In this document: in pieces, positions 23,620 to 37,500 of the stretch
How the letters are laid out: each line of letters opens with the position of its first letter
Numbering within the stretch: the first letter of the stretch is position 1
Assembly (NCBI RefSeq): GCF_028453695.1
Contig: NC_135775.1
Coordinates: 434,001-498,000 of the forward strand
From: Augochlora pura
Taxonomy: Eukaryota; Arthropoda; Insecta; Hymenoptera; Halictidae
Reading direction: 5' to 3'
DNA length: 64,000 nt
The notes under the pieces: generated by a model
Database searches by the model: none
Told to the model about the DNA's origin: nothing
The model's input: only the letters and a program-made list of their open reading frames with translations
Translations under genes and position numbers: made by a program

Positions 23620-26600
23620 ATGGCAGCACAAGACGAAGTCGGCATCGGAGACTTGGTTCTCCTGGATGTGATTACTTTGGAGAAGGTTGTGGATAACTTA
23701 CGAATCCGGTAAGTCTATGTACCGATCAACACTATCGACTAATCTAATAAAGAAAGAAATTGGCGGGAAATTGCGAAAAATACGAGTTGATATTTTCCGC
23801 TGAATCGTTGACAAGTGTTACACCCGGTTCCCGGTAATTTCTTAATTATTTATACTTCATAGATCATCCACCAAGAGGGCGTGGCTAACCATTAGCAGGT
23901 GGTTGCGGTGCAACACAATTGTGTTTATATTTGAACTTGACCTACAAAAACTTGTTGCAGCGAACCGCCCATTTCCCTAATATTTTATTAAAATTTGCTG
24001 TCACTGCTGTCTTTCAGCTATCATGATTTGATCGAGTCGAGCATCAGGATTCGATTGTGTATTTAAGTGTCCCCGAAACATATATTTATAGAAAATCTGG
24101 AATCTGTGAATCGATTGATTCTACAGGTTTCATGCATTAGGTCGGTTTTCACTGAGCCACAATTTTGATTTTCCTAGAAGCAATATGCTTAATACCTTAT
24201 CGGGCTTTATATATGTGTATTCTATGAGTCATCGCCTTGAGTTCGAACTTGAGCTTTATTAATAGACTCTGCTGTTTTAGCAGATATAACATTGTTTGAA
24301 AATTTACCGAAGAAATCTGCCCTTTTGGACGAAGCGCGCGATTAGTTGGAACGGGTACGAAAAGAACGACGTTTCAAAGTCGAAGATAAATGTTGATTTC
24401 TATTGCATATTACCGATAAACAGATAAATGTTATCTTTGACAAACAGAGACTAATCACGGCGGTGGTAGTAGTAGAACTTTAAAATGAAAAATGGCGATT
24501 ACTCACATTTCTTTTCGATAATATTCTATACTTTGAAGTACGAATTGCGACAGGAATTTGTCATTTACGATTTTTATTGCTATTATCAGATTCAACGGCG
24601 GTAGGATTTATACATACATCGGAGAAGTTTGTGTCAGTGTAAACCCATATAGAAATATAAACATATACAATAATGACTACATTAATAAATATAAAGGTAA
24701 GTAATTATATTTAAGGACAAGAAGTAAAGAAGGTATTATAAAAATTATTATATTTCAGACAGAGAATTATTTGAAAATCCACCACACATATTTGCAATTG
24801 CTGATGCGGTGCATAAAGAAATGAAACAACAACGTCGTGACACCTGCATAGTAATTAGTGGAGAATCAGGATCTGGTAAGACTGAAGCAAGTAAAATTAT
24901 TATGAAATACATTGCTGCAGTCACCAATTTAACTGGTCAACAAGAGATAGAAAGGTATAGTCAAAACTGTTTTAAGGATAAAACAGATTTATAATTTACT
25001 ATTGTTATATTTTTGTAGGTCCATAACATAGATTACTTTATACAAATAGAAAAATACAGTAAAAGCAATTTCATTTGTCTTTAAGATATGTATTCATACG
25101 ATTTACAATTATCTTTTTCTTGTATGTCAGAGTAAAAGATATTCTTATTCAATCCAATTCTATATTGGAAGCCTTTGGGAATGCAAAAACAAACAGAAAC
25201 GATAATTCATCTCGATTTGGAAAGTACATGGATATAGATTTCAATTTTAAAGGAGATCCAATTGGCGGACATGTTACTAATTATTTACTAGAGAAATCAA
25301 GAGTTGTGTACCAGCAGAATGGAGAACGTAATTTTCACTGTTTTTATCAGGTATTACTTTGTTACTTATCATTTAGATTTTCCCACAGAATAACAGATTG
25401 CAGAGAATAGTGATTTCCAATGAAAATTTACAGTTACTGAATGGCTGCAGCGAAGCAGAGCTAAATAAGCTTAGACTAGTGAGGGATCCAGCTGCGTATT
25501 TCTATGTTGGTGCTGGAAACTGTAATAAAGCAAGTCCAACCGATAAGAGTGATTACAAAACGGTGAATTCTGCTATGTCCACCCTTGGATTCGCACAAAA
25601 CGAAATACAGACAGTCTGGAATGTCATTGCGGGAATATTACACCTGGTTTGTTACCATGCGTTTATAAAACCAATACAAATTTCATTATTTTATTACTTA
25701 CAGGAATTTTGTATCTATTCTAGGGAAATATCACGTTTAAACTTGAAGAGGATAAGCTTTATGTTCAAAACAAAGCTGCTTTAAATGATACAGCAAATTT
25801 GCTTTCCATCAGTCCTCAGGAATTAAGCACAGCACTTACGCAAAGAGTAATAGCAGCAGGTGGAGAAGTCATGCAAAAGACTCACACTTCGAAACAGGCG
25901 GAATTCGGAAGAGATGCATTAGCAAAAGTAATGAAAAAAGTCGATGTTGTAAATGAAAAAATCGCTGTTGAACACTGTTTATTCAGATCTACAAATTTTT
26001 TAGGCTGTATACGAGAGATTGTTCACTGATATTGTATCGCGTGTTAACACTGCTATTAACGTAAACGATACAGAAGTCTATAAGAGGTATAGAACCGTAA
26101 TCGGAGTACTCGATATATACGGATTTGAAATTTTTGATATCAACAGCTTCGAGCAATTTTGTATCAATTATTGCAATGAAAAGCTACAACAGCTATTCAT
26201 TGGTAAGAACTTTTTTAAATAATATTATTTCTTCGGAAGGATTACACTATAAAATGTTTCATGTTTTAGAATTGGTGTTGAAACAAGAACAGGAAGAATA
26301 TAAGAAAGAAGGTATAGCATGGCAAACTATTGAATATTTTAACAATCAAATAATTTGCGATTTAGTAGAACAGCCTCATAAAGGAATAATAGCTATTATG
26401 GACGAGGCTTGCATAAATGTCGGCAAAGTAACAGATGAAGTTCGTTCTCATTAATCACTTTTTATACCGGAAAATGTTTGGCCTTATTTTATAACAAAAT
26501 TCTTTCAGATGCTTTTGGAGAGTATGGATCAAAAATTGATAAATCATGAGCATTATTCTTCCAGACAATTGAAGCCAATGGACAAAGAACTTCAACATAA

Positions 26601-28627
26601 AACTCAATTCAAGATTAAACACTATGCCGGCGATGTGATATATAGTATTAATGGCTTTCTAGATAAAAATAAAGATACACTGTTTCAGGACTTTAAACGA
26701 TTGCTATACAAGAGTAGCAATCCTATAATTAGTAGAATGTGGCCCGAAGGAGCTCAGAATATTTTGGCGGTATGTTAATAAATATGTATAATATTATTAG
26801 TGCATATTCTCGTAATAATTTTTGATTATGTTACTTTCTCAGACAACGAAAAGACCTCTGACAGCTGGAACTCTTTTCCGAAATTCCATGATAGCTCTGG
26901 TTAAGAATTTAACCAGCAAAGAACCGTACTATGTGAGATGTATAAAGCCAAATGAAGTTAAATCACCAGTCGTATTCGATGAGGAAAGAGTAACTCACCA
27001 AGTACGATATTTGGGTCTGGTTGAGAACGTGTTGGTCAGACGGGCTGGTTTCGCGTACCGTCAACGATATGATACATTCTTAAAACGGTACTGGAATTAA
27101 GATGGAATCGAAAACTCACTGCTATATTACTAATCAATTTCGATCTCTTTCAGGTATAAAATGATATCGCAATATACGTGGCCAAATTTTAGAGATGGTA
27201 GCGATAGGGACGGTGTTCGTACTTTATTAGACGACCAAGGTTTTGGCAAGGACGTTAAATATGGCCATACTAAAATATTTATTCGATCGCCTCGAACGCT
27301 TTTTGCGTTAGAAAAGGTTCGTTTATAAATAATTCCATGAAATATCTTTCAATGACTTGTCACATCCCAGTGACCTTTTCGATTTTACTCGAGATTTTAA
27401 TGTAGCATTGATTTCTAATAGGCACGTAGCGACTTGATACCTGATATTGTGATACTATTGCAAAAGCAATGGAGAGGATATTTGTGCCGACAAAAGTATA
27501 AAAAGATGAAAGCGGCGCTAATTATAATGAAACATTACCAAAGATACAAAGTACGTACTTACATTAAAGAGCTTGAAAAGGTTTTCCACGACGCAAAGAA
27601 TATGCGAGATTATGGCAAACGCTTAACTTGGCCCCGCGAGAATTTCGCTGTGAGACAGTCGCTTTATTACTTGAGAATGATGTACGAGAGATGGTGGGCG
27701 TGGATGATTCTGAGACATATTCCTCGGGAAGATTGGCCCCAATTACGATTGAAGGTAGATACTTCGAAACAACGACGTTCAATTTTTCGTAGTATGCATA
27801 GCAATTAATTTAATAATACGAATATACTTTTTAGATGGCTGCTGGCGTAGTTCTGCGATCGAAACGACAGCATTGGGGACAAGACAGACGCTGGGAGGGA
27901 AATTATTTATCCAAGTCAGATGAGAATGCACATTACAGTACCTTTAATTCCTCGATAAATAATCTACGGAATACTGACCGTTTTAAGACAGTTTTATTCA
28001 GTGCATTCATTAAAAAGACTAACAGGTTTGAATATGAGATTATTGAACAGGATTTATTTTATGTCCTGGTGCGATCTGAATCTTTTTCTTAGCAAACAAA
28101 TTGTTCTAGGTTTAATAAACCGAAAGATCGTGTACTAGTGGTGACTGAACACACGATATACAAGCTTGATAGTTCGAAATTCAAAAGTTTGAGAAAAGGT
28201 ATACCAATAGCCGAAATTACAGGGTTGAGCTTATCTCCTGGAAAAGACCAACTAATAACAATTCATTCCAATCGAGGAAACGACTTCATTATGTCGATTA
28301 TCGCGAAAGACGACAGAGTGGGGGAACTTGTTGGAATCTTGAGTAACAGATATATACAGTGAGTAAGTCTTTTTGGATTCAAGTATTTATAATCCTGTAC
28401 TAAGCAATGCATTTTATAGATTACGGTCAGCTGATTTGCAAGTTACAGTCGACACGAAATTTAAATGTATGTTAGGAAATAAAAGCAAAGTATTACGGGT
28501 AGAGGTGCTACCGGAAGTGCATGAGCCGACGTTTAAAAAGGATGGAGATAATATTATATATGCTATTCCACCATCGACCGGGATCATTGATGGAGATGCC
28601 AATACGAGGTTTAGAATGACTAGTTAG
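23620..28627 (+). CDS. Myo31DF: Class I unconventional myosin, Myo31DF / myosin-1D orthologue
   Basis: Fifteen exons with matching phases give 1015 residues, near Drosophila Myo31DF and human MYO1D. They are 23620-23708, 24590-24696, 24759-24954, 25131-25350, 25434-25646, 25724-25927, 26004-26202, 26270-26439, 26509-26769, 26843-27087, 27154-27316, 27422-27754, 27835-28025, 28110-28358 and 28420-28627. The motor head shows the P-loop GESGSGKT, switch I NRNDNSSRFGKY, switch II DIYGFE, the actin-binding MWPEG region and EPYYVRCIKPNE. An IQ neck follows (LLQKQWRGYLCRQKYKK). The tail is a basic myosin-I TH1 domain (TH1 lipid-binding type). It is an actin motor linking membranes to F-actin; in flies it sets left-right handedness of organs and adherens-junction chirality. 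The 881-bp first intron sits after residue 29. The 3' end converges on Usp5. Confidence 0.97.
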
Positions 28628-29569
28628 GATGATACCGAAAATGCCTTAAGTCAATCGTCTTTTACAATTATTACAGATCAATTATCAGACAAACATATTT
28701 ACAGGCTTTATCCTCGCGTTTTGCGAGTTTTCTTATGCATTTATTAATGTACAAATAACATTTTTTACTCGTAAGATTGCGTAGCCATGAACACAGCTTA
28801 AAGACTTATTGCTGTAAATAATGATCCAGACAATCAAACGATGATTCACTATGAAAAGAATCTATCGAAACAAGTTCTTTGTAAATACGTTTACGAACGA
28901 TGCGGTTTAATTTGCAAATAATGAACGCGCTATTTATGTGAATAATTTGTAAATTATAAAATTGGAGTCGTCGCATAGCCTAAGAAACTGAAAACAGTAT
29001 TGCCTTGAAAGGTAATTAAATATCTAATACGGTAGCCTTAAATAACTACGATGTGGCCTTTTACTTAAAAGTATTCTTGAAATATATTTTTACACTATCA
29101 TTAAAATTTGATATACTACAGGAAACTCGAATGAGACTTTGTAAAATACAATTTATATTTATTTGAAAGCTGCTATATTAGGAGTCGCGACGTTTATTAA
29201 GAGTGATCTCTATATAGTTTATCACGTGCATTTAAAATCTTTTAATAATGTTAAAGATATGCAATGTCTAAATATATATATATATATATATATATGTATA
29301 TGTATAGGAACGGCAGATGAGAGTGATAGTAATACTTTATACTTGACAAAAATTGAAAACGCTATATACACGTTGTAAAATGGTGCCATTGTTGAAAAAT
29401 AAACTGATGTTTTTACGTCTTCGATGATCGTGTGTTTTCTACGGAAGTGGGATGCTTCCATTTCCATTCGATTCCATATTTTAACTTTAAAACGAAAATC
29501 TTCTGTCCCGTCAGTTTTTATTGTTGAAGTATAATAGAATACATTTTTTATACAAAACAATTGTATAAT
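28628..29569. other. Convergent 3' UTR region of Myo31DF and Usp5
   Basis: AT-rich, no gene. A (TA)n run lies at about 29271-29300. A plus-strand AATAAA is near 29397, and a minus-strand AATAAA (as TTTATT) is at 29517-29522, about 50 nt past the Usp5 stop. Confidence 0.6.
29517..29522 (-). promoter_or_regulatory. Candidate Usp5 polyadenylation signal
   Basis: AATAAA on the minus strand, about 50 nt downstream of the Usp5 stop codon. Confidence 0.5.
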
Positions 29570-32500
29570 CTAATGAATGCGTTGATATAGATATATGTAT
29601 CCTAATTCTTTTGGTGGATTTTCAGACAATGCAACCTATAATAGACAATTTGTATAAGAATTTTGCTAAACCCATTGAAATATATTTCATTCTTGTAATA
29701 CGAACTTTATCGTCGTTGTATATCACCCATCGTTCCTCTTTTAACAGATGACACACGTAATGTCCTACCGATGTTGCCGGTCCCATATGCGACAAAAAGC
29801 CGACTAATTTGTATTCTAAACGAGAAACAATTTCGTATAGGATTTCAAAGGCAGAGCATAAATATTGTTGAAATCTGAATTGAAAAAGAAACAAACGTAC
29901 GGTGATTTCCATCTCTGAACACCTCCTCGTCTCCAACATCCACAGCATCTAATTCAGACTGATGGCTGAAAATCCAATCTGCTGCACGTTCTAAATTATT
30001 ATCAGTCGCTTTAAGTGCTTTTATTGCTTGTTCCCTCGTAAAACCCATTCCTACTACCATCGCCACAGCTTCCTCGTTAGCTGTGAATTTATCTTTTTCT
30101 AAAACACAGTAGACGAATGAATCATTTATTTGTACCAGCTCTTAAGAATGTGTTATTCCAGTCTTCAGAAATCCAAGTTTTTCACTTAGACTAGAATACA
30201 CTTTTGTTATCTGAGAGAGTAACAATTTCTACTTAGTTTAGCATCGAATCCGGGCGGTACAAAAAGATCTGCAAAATCGGAGTCAGCAACGTGTTCCATC
30301 AACCAGTTTATGGCAGTCTCCGTGTCACGGTTCTCGGTGAAATAGAGAGCCTTTTTACAAGCTTCCGGTGGGAATCCCATTTCTATCAATTCGTATAGTA
30401 TTGCAGTATCGAAAGACAATATCAGAGGTTCGGCACTGCTTGTCTCCGGCAACAATGTCTCCGTAGGCTGCAAACCATTCCCTCGAAGAGAGCTTAGATC
30501 CAACATATCCGGCATTTCAACAGCTACATCCAATTTGACCGGTGTCCAATCTTCTTTCACCGTGAACTTTTTCAAATGTATCAATAAATAATCTGGAAAA
30601 GTGGCCAACCTGGTTGTCCTGTAAACAATTCCACTTGTGAACAATGTATCACATAAATTGCACCACGTACTGCTTACTTCTGTGCTGTTGTTTTCTCATT
30701 TAGGGCTGAACTATAAAATTGTTCGACTGTTTCGGGCCGAATAATCGCCTGCAGACAAGACGAAAGCTTTATACGAGGTCTAACTAATGTATTCGAGTCT
30801 AGTTTCTGGCCTTTCGTTTCTGCTTCTAGCTTTAAAGCTTCGTATGCCGCAACTTCTTCCTAAAAATGTATCCGATAAATAATATACGCGTGTGAAATGG
30901 GCAGAAACTTCGATTGCATTATATTAAATATTACCTTGTTTATCGCAGCTTCTACAGGTATAGGGAGCGGCAGTAGATATTCTGGACGATGAGTGTACTT
31001 TACTTTATTCGAACGACCGCACTGGTACCTTTCCTCGACTTTAAACTTAAAACAGTCCGTAGGGTTCATTTTATGAAGACTGTTACGCTGTTCGATCAAT
31101 TTCTTGATATTAGTATTGCAATTTGAACTTAACATGAATGATTAAAAGTAACAAGAATTGTAAAAAAGTGAATATTAATTACGTTTATGACATTTATTAT
31201 GTGAAGAATGAACTCTTGTGCATCCTGTTGTCCATTCAAAGAAAATACTGGGTGCCCACGTCCAACTAACGTCTTGAACATCCGAGGAGGAATACCCTGA
31301 CGTGATTCCTCTTCGTTATTCGTATTAGGTGGCACCGAATATTTACCAGAAAGTAAACCAATCCCAAGTTTGGCCCTACAACATTCATTCCTATTAGCAA
31401 ACACTTATTATGCCACTCTACTCTCTGCAGGATGAGTCTCCTAAGTTGTCACATTAGGTGGCTCACCCTATATAATTGCAAGACTACTGCGAACGTACAT
31501 CTGAACGTTAAAGTCATCTGCAGGATCAGTATAATTATGTTGGAATATTATTCGAGCACGAGCTACGTACCTGAAATTGATTTCGGAGTGTTGATGCCGA
31601 TAATATTAGCTTACTCAAAATAAAGTTTCATTTTACAAACCTTTTAATAAAATCTGGAATCACAAATAACATTTGCATAACGCTACTTATGTAACAAGAA
31701 TTTCCCAAGTTGGCCAGGCCTGTATATCCAGGTCCGTACAATGGTGTTAATTTGCTTGCTGCTTCTTGAAGTGCTACCCATTCACCAAACTTCTGGTTGA
31801 GATCCAGTTCAAGCTCTATCATGGATTTATCAGTTTTCTCCATTTGGGTAATATTGATACCCCAGTGGGCTAAATGTTGCACTAAATTTGGATCCTCGAC
31901 CATATCATCTTCATCATATGAATACACATCTCCTTTTCCTTCTTTAGTTATGGTTCCCAGTTTCACAGCTAAAGGATAGTTGGTAGCTCTATAGTGTTCA
32001 ACGGCATGATCATTTCCACCAGTTCCATCATAAAATTTACGCCCACACAGAACACTGCCATCGGTTAAATTAAGCCATAGGTTTTGAGTTAGATCACATT
32101 TTTCGCATTTCCATCCACTTGGAGGTATCTTCCTTCCATTGTCTAATTGTTTAAGATTAGCTGCATGCCTAAAAATTTAGTGACCATTTAAGCTATTATC
32201 ACAGTGTCTTGTATCAATTTTTTAATGCATTATCTTACTTGGAAACTGCTTTCAATTCTCCGTCCCAAGTTCCAGACAATGCCTCTATCTCTGCTAACTT
32301 TGTAGCAGATTCTGCTTCCAATATACATGTAATAGCTTGCACAACCTATATAATGATAAACATAATATGGATTGGACATTTTATTTTACAGTTTTACACA
32401 TACCTTCTCAGGTAAGTTGTCTGTTGGATAAGGTATCGTTACTAAATTTGGAAAAATAACAATTTGGTAAGTTTCGTGATAAATGTATTTTTGTTGATCC

Positions 32501-33111
32501 GGTGCAAATCCATCAGATGTTCCAATAGCCAGTCTTGTAATTTTTTTTTCAGGGCCTTCTCCTTGAGGTTCGGACGGGATCTGTGAAAGTCGCGCAAAGT
32601 CTTCTTATAAATTTCCTTGAATATATCCAAACAACGATAGCAGACTCAATTAGCAATACTTACTTCTTCTTTATTTCGTTTGATGCGTAAGAAAACAGGA
32701 TTTTCGGATAACAAGTAATAACGGTGTACATGTTCTTCGCCCAGTCCCAAAAAGCTGGTTAGGCTCACATACAAGCCAGTCACACTATCCTGTGTAACGG
32801 GAACCAATAAGCACAATTATTTTAATCTTTAATTAATAGACTGTGAATTTTAATTGATACAACTATTAGGAATATTAATAATTTTCAATCCGTGTCTAGT
32901 AAAACGTATAAACCGGCTTTACGGTTTACGTTTCGTTATATTTAGTGCACTCGTAAACTCCAGAAATACAACAAATTTGTGGATTACTAACTACTAAATA
33001 AACATAACATCTTACTGGAGTATCGAAAGAATAAACACACTCGTCCTTGTATATTTTATCGTGTTTTTCTGGTATCCTTATAGTGGACAAGTGTTCCATT
33101 AACTCCTCCAT
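29570..33111 (-). CDS. Usp5: Ubiquitin carboxyl-terminal hydrolase 5 (isopeptidase T)
   Basis: Thirteen in-phase exons in transcription order give 797 residues: 33111-33016, 32789-32664, 32580-32404, 32345-32239, 32168-31641, 31570-31499, 31375-31183, 31087-30935, 30859-30678, 30618-30233, 30098-29901, 29815-29706 and 29635-29570. The ZnF-UBP domain, which binds the free C-terminus of ubiquitin, is seen as GWKCEKCDLTQNLWLNLTDG, LCGRKFYDG and HAVEHY. The Cys box is GLANLGNSCYISSVMQ. Two UBA domains are interleaved in the catalytic fold (LYELIEMGFPPEACKKAL, VVGMGFTREQAIKAL). The His box is SHMGPATSVGHYVCHL with RWVIYND. The enzyme disassembles unanchored polyubiquitin in the cytosol. The exon at 31499-31570 is only 72 nt and lies next to a hairpin repeat. 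The last exon encodes ENPPKELGY and ends with a short tail. Confidence 0.97.
31429..31470. repeat. Short imperfect palindrome in a Usp5 intron
   Basis: Arms AGGATGAGTCTCCTAA and TTAGGTGGCTCACCCT are inverted repeats, about 13 of 16 matching, around a loop of roughly 9 nt. The outer ends resemble the CAGGRTG termini seen elsewhere in the window, so a tiny transposon remnant is likely. Confidence 0.65.
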
Positions 33112-34502
33112 CGTGAATCGCAGCGCTCTATGAAGTAGAACTGAAAAACTGTCTTCGATAAGAAAAAAAATTTCTCTCAGGTGAAATCACAAAGTAACGT
33201 ATTCGAAAATTTGTTGGCCTTTCGTATCGATGATAAGCGCGGTTTGAGAAACGAGACGAGAGAACAGGAACGTATTCGATTCTTCTTGTTTCTCTTTAAA
33301 AGCCAGTGGTACTCAATCGCCAACCACAACGCTTTTCTATCTCAACTTGATGTGCGATTGTTTCGCAATGTACATATGTGCATACATACGTACATGCACA
33401 CGCACACGTGTGTTCTATATCTTTCATGGAAGAACAATCAAAAGTAAAGGACTAAAATTTGTTCACAAGATGCTTCATGTTTTCGAAAATCAAGTTTAAA
33501 AATTCACAAGTAAATACATAAATATGTACATTTATACATAATGTATATACGTACATGTATATAGTTACAAACAGACAATATCTATTCAAAACACGCGGGC
33601 TTTATGACTTTTCAAATTTGTTTTTTTTTTTTTAAATGAAGCGTCATACATATGCGTATAAAGAAATTTATTATCTTTTTTATTGTCTTATATCTCGTGG
33701 ATGTCTAATACACATTCATTTGTACAATTAGATCATTGAAAGTTGAATTCCAACAGAATCATTTTATAGAAAGTATTTTTAACCATATCGTAACAAAGCA
33801 TGTTTTTAACTTTAGAAATATGACTGGCACCTAAAAGTAAAAGTCATTGGTATATTGTGAAAGTTGAGCGAAATTGAAGAAGATATAGCTGCACATATTT
33901 TTCATTGCATGATTTCTTTTGCTTTCATTTATCATATAATAAATACACATTTCTGCGTCAGTCATTGGTGTACAAATATTTCTCTCTCCTGTTTGTCAAA
34001 TTTTCTTAGGCTTGCCATGAACCTGATTTATCGTGGTATAAGGCCTAAGGTTTGAATGAAATGAATCATTTGAGACAAATATTTTTCTGTCGCAAGATTG
34101 CCAGTAATGTATTCCCTTAGTTAGAGAGTCTAGATCTTGAGGAAGCGGTTCTTTTTTAAGAAAGTGTACATATCAAAAAGCCCTTAATCAAAGGAACGCA
34201 TAAATGAAACAATAAAAATCTGGTGTCTTCTGAATACATATGTAGTATACGTTACTCAAGTAACATTTCTTTGAATATACCCACATTCATCACTATGTTC
34301 TATAGTACATACGTATGTACGTGTGCTTATTTATACGTATGTGATGATTCATTCTGTTATTAACCTACAATCAAATGTGTATTCCACCAACCGTATTACA
34401 CTGAGAAATGATCACGTAAACTGAAATATTAAATGATAGTGTCCATCTAGAGTCACGTGTAATGCTGATTATTAATTCTAATGTACATTTAATTTCGAAA
34501 GG
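33112..34502. other. Divergent promoter region of Usp5 (-) and Nsmaf (+)
   Basis: AT-rich with TACATA/TGTATA simple sequence near 33360-33560 and a TTTACAA 7-bp repeat at about 34540-34571, just inside the Nsmaf first intron. No supported gene. Both start sites must lie in this 1.4 kb. Confidence 0.5.
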
Positions 34503-37500
34503 ATGGAAAAAGAAAGGTACATTCCTATTGTTTTGACAATTTACTATTTACAATTTACAATTTACAATTTAATCTAAAGTAATCTACGAAAGTGTCCGTA
34601 TACACCCACGGGATTAATTCTGTTTAATTATTATTGAAGTTAAGTTGTTAGAAGTTTATGGATTAAGAGTTAATATTCTATACTATTTACTATAGGTTCA
34701 CAATGCTCCTGTTGGAGCCAGGAGAAATATTTTTTGAAGATTATAGCGTCCAAATGAAAGCGCTCGGTGTTTCTACCTCGGAGGAACCGAAATGGATAGA
34801 TGGAAGATTGAAATTATGTTCAAAATCATTAGTATTCGTGACTAAGGATATCAATCAGCCTTTGATAAAAGTACAACTCAAAGAAGCTGTAGATATTGAT
34901 GAATGCGAATCTGTTGACACCACATTGAAGTAGGTATTCTTATTAATTATTTAATCATTTCAAAGCTAGTTATATTTGTAGACTTATTTTTTTCGTTTTA
35001 TTAACAACTTTCAGTAATGTATTATCAGTGAAATGTAAGCAATATGTGGAAATGTTGGAAAAAAATATTTTGGCCCCATACAAATTTATCCATAAACAGG
35101 CCACTTTATATTTTCACTTCAATTATGCAAAAATCGAAGACTGTCTCCCACAAATTTTACAATTGTTTAGAGCAGCAACATTGCCAACAGCTGAACAGAA
35201 TGCTATGGTATACCACATGATTATTACTTTTCTGATTAGTCATAATGTTAATGACTCTTGAACAGTTAAATAATTAATATATTGCTGTTGAATAGATTAT
35301 GGCTATTGTACACTCGAGACAATCAAGGGTGTCATTTGATACATCTTGGTTGGAGGATCTGTATGAACAAGTTGTATTAGAAACTCAAGCAAATAAAGTA
35401 TTACCACTCGTCATAAATCCAGGAAGGATATTATTAACAACTTCTAGAATATATTTTCAGCCTTATAATAACTTAGATCAGGTATGTTCTTTGGAATTGA
35501 ATGCAATGTATTTCTAAACACATAATACTTGTTATGGTCATAAAGCTATCAATATTTTTTCCAGCATCCAGTGTTAAAAATACAACTGAAAGAGATTATT
35601 AATGTTATAAAGAGAAGATTTCTCTTAAGACAAGTTGTAAGTGTTGCATTCAAATGTTTTTTCTACATAAATATCGTGATCATTTCATTTAATCATTTTA
35701 TTTGTTACAGGGCCTCGAAATTAATTGGACAAAGCAGCCAGAGAATAAAACAGAGCACCTCTTCATATCATTGAACAATCAGCATGATAGGGATGAACTT
35801 TATAAGAGTCTATTAAATCAACCAGCAGTGTCTTTGGAAAGAATACCTCAAGATCAAATGACCATGAGATGGCAAAGTGGTTCTTTATCAAATTACGATT
35901 ACCTCTTGTTTATTAATAGGTAATTCTTGTGCAAAATCAGAATTTTATCAGAGTTCGTAACTAACATGTTTCTTCAGTTTGGCAGATAGAACTTTTCATG
36001 ATTTGACTCAATATCCAATAATGCCATGGATAATACAAGATTATACATCTTCTGTGTTAGAATTAGATGATCCTAACGTGTACCGAGATCTTTCGAAACC
36101 TATTGGAGCACTTGATTCCGACAGATTAGAAAAATTGAAAGTATATTTGTTTTTTCTTAAATATTAATTACCTTATTCAACTTTCTTTATTATGAAAGGA
36201 AATAATAAGCGATTATACGTTTTAGGAACGATATACAGAAATGTCGGAACCAAAATTTTTGTATGGTTCACATTACAGTGCCCCTGGATTTGTATTATTT
36301 TATTTAGTACGAAAATATCCTCAGTATATGTTGTGTCTACAAAATGGCAGATTTGACCATCCAGATAGAATGTTCAATAGGTATGTATATATTTTAGGAA
36401 AAATGTAACAACAATTAGTTGGAAGAACGAAATTGGAAAATTTAAATTCGTAAAAAATTCAAAGATTGTGTTTCGTAATGAATAGTTAAAGACACGTTTC
36501 AACAAATGTATACGAATGTAATTTTGTGTCGCGCAGACCAGACAAGATGTAATGGTTAACGCTTCTTAAACTGTAAAAAGTGCATAATGACTGTGTCGAC
36601 TCTGCAGAATCGATTTTTTGTTTCACTCTTACCGATAAAAACACCTAACAGTGTAGCTGACGTATGGAAAAATGTTTTGGTGAACATGTCTGACTTTAAA
36701 GAACTGGTCCCGGAATTTTATGATACAAACAGTGGTGGTGATTTTTTAGTGAATAGTTATAGTATCGATTTTGGTTACCGACACAATGGTACAAAAATTG
36801 GAGACGTACAATTGCCGCCATGGGCGAAAGGTACTATACTTCTACGTTTGTAATCTACGATTCTCACATGTTTTACTAAAGCATTTATTACGAAATTTTA
36901 GGACCAACACATTTTGTACAAGTATTAAGAGATGCTCTAGAAAGTGACTATGTATCTCATAATCTTCATCAGTGGATTGATTTAATATTCGGATACAAAC
37001 AAAGGGGTATAGAAGCTGTGAAAGCCGACAATGGTACATCAATGTTTATTTCCGAAAGTAATATACAAATAGTACATTTACATATGTATTATATATATAT
37101 TTATATATTTCAGTATTTTTTCATTTATGCTACGAAGGAGCTGTAGATTTAGATACTATTCGAGATGCTAATGATAGACACGGTATTGAAGTACAAATAA
37201 TGGAGTTCGGTCAAATACCAAAACAAATATTCACTTTACCTCACCCTAAACGTTCTGTTCTGTTGATGGAGAAATTGTACAGCGAAACTGCTTTACTGTC
37301 ATTAAAACATGGATCGGGTATGTTGCATTTTATCGTGAGTCCCCGTAACAGAATAATTATTTTAAGGACTTCAATTGTTTGCAGAAAGTGCAAATGTTGG
37401 TGAAAAAGTATTTGAATTAGTTGAATTAATGACATTTCAATCGCATAAAGAAAGCGTAAGCTCCGTGTTAGTGATGAATACAGGAAAAATGGACGAAGTG

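Noticed and set aside
25398..25433. Start of an independent ORF just before Myo31DF exon 5
   Set aside because: The frame upstream of the TTACAG acceptor is intron. Joining at 25434 restores the myosin sequence FYQLLNGCSEAEL.
32541..32549. Possible frameshift at a nine-base homopolymer (T on plus strand) in Usp5
   Set aside because: The apparent break came from following the wrong frame. Starting the exon at 32580 gives a continuous family-like sequence (KKITRLAIGTSDGF).
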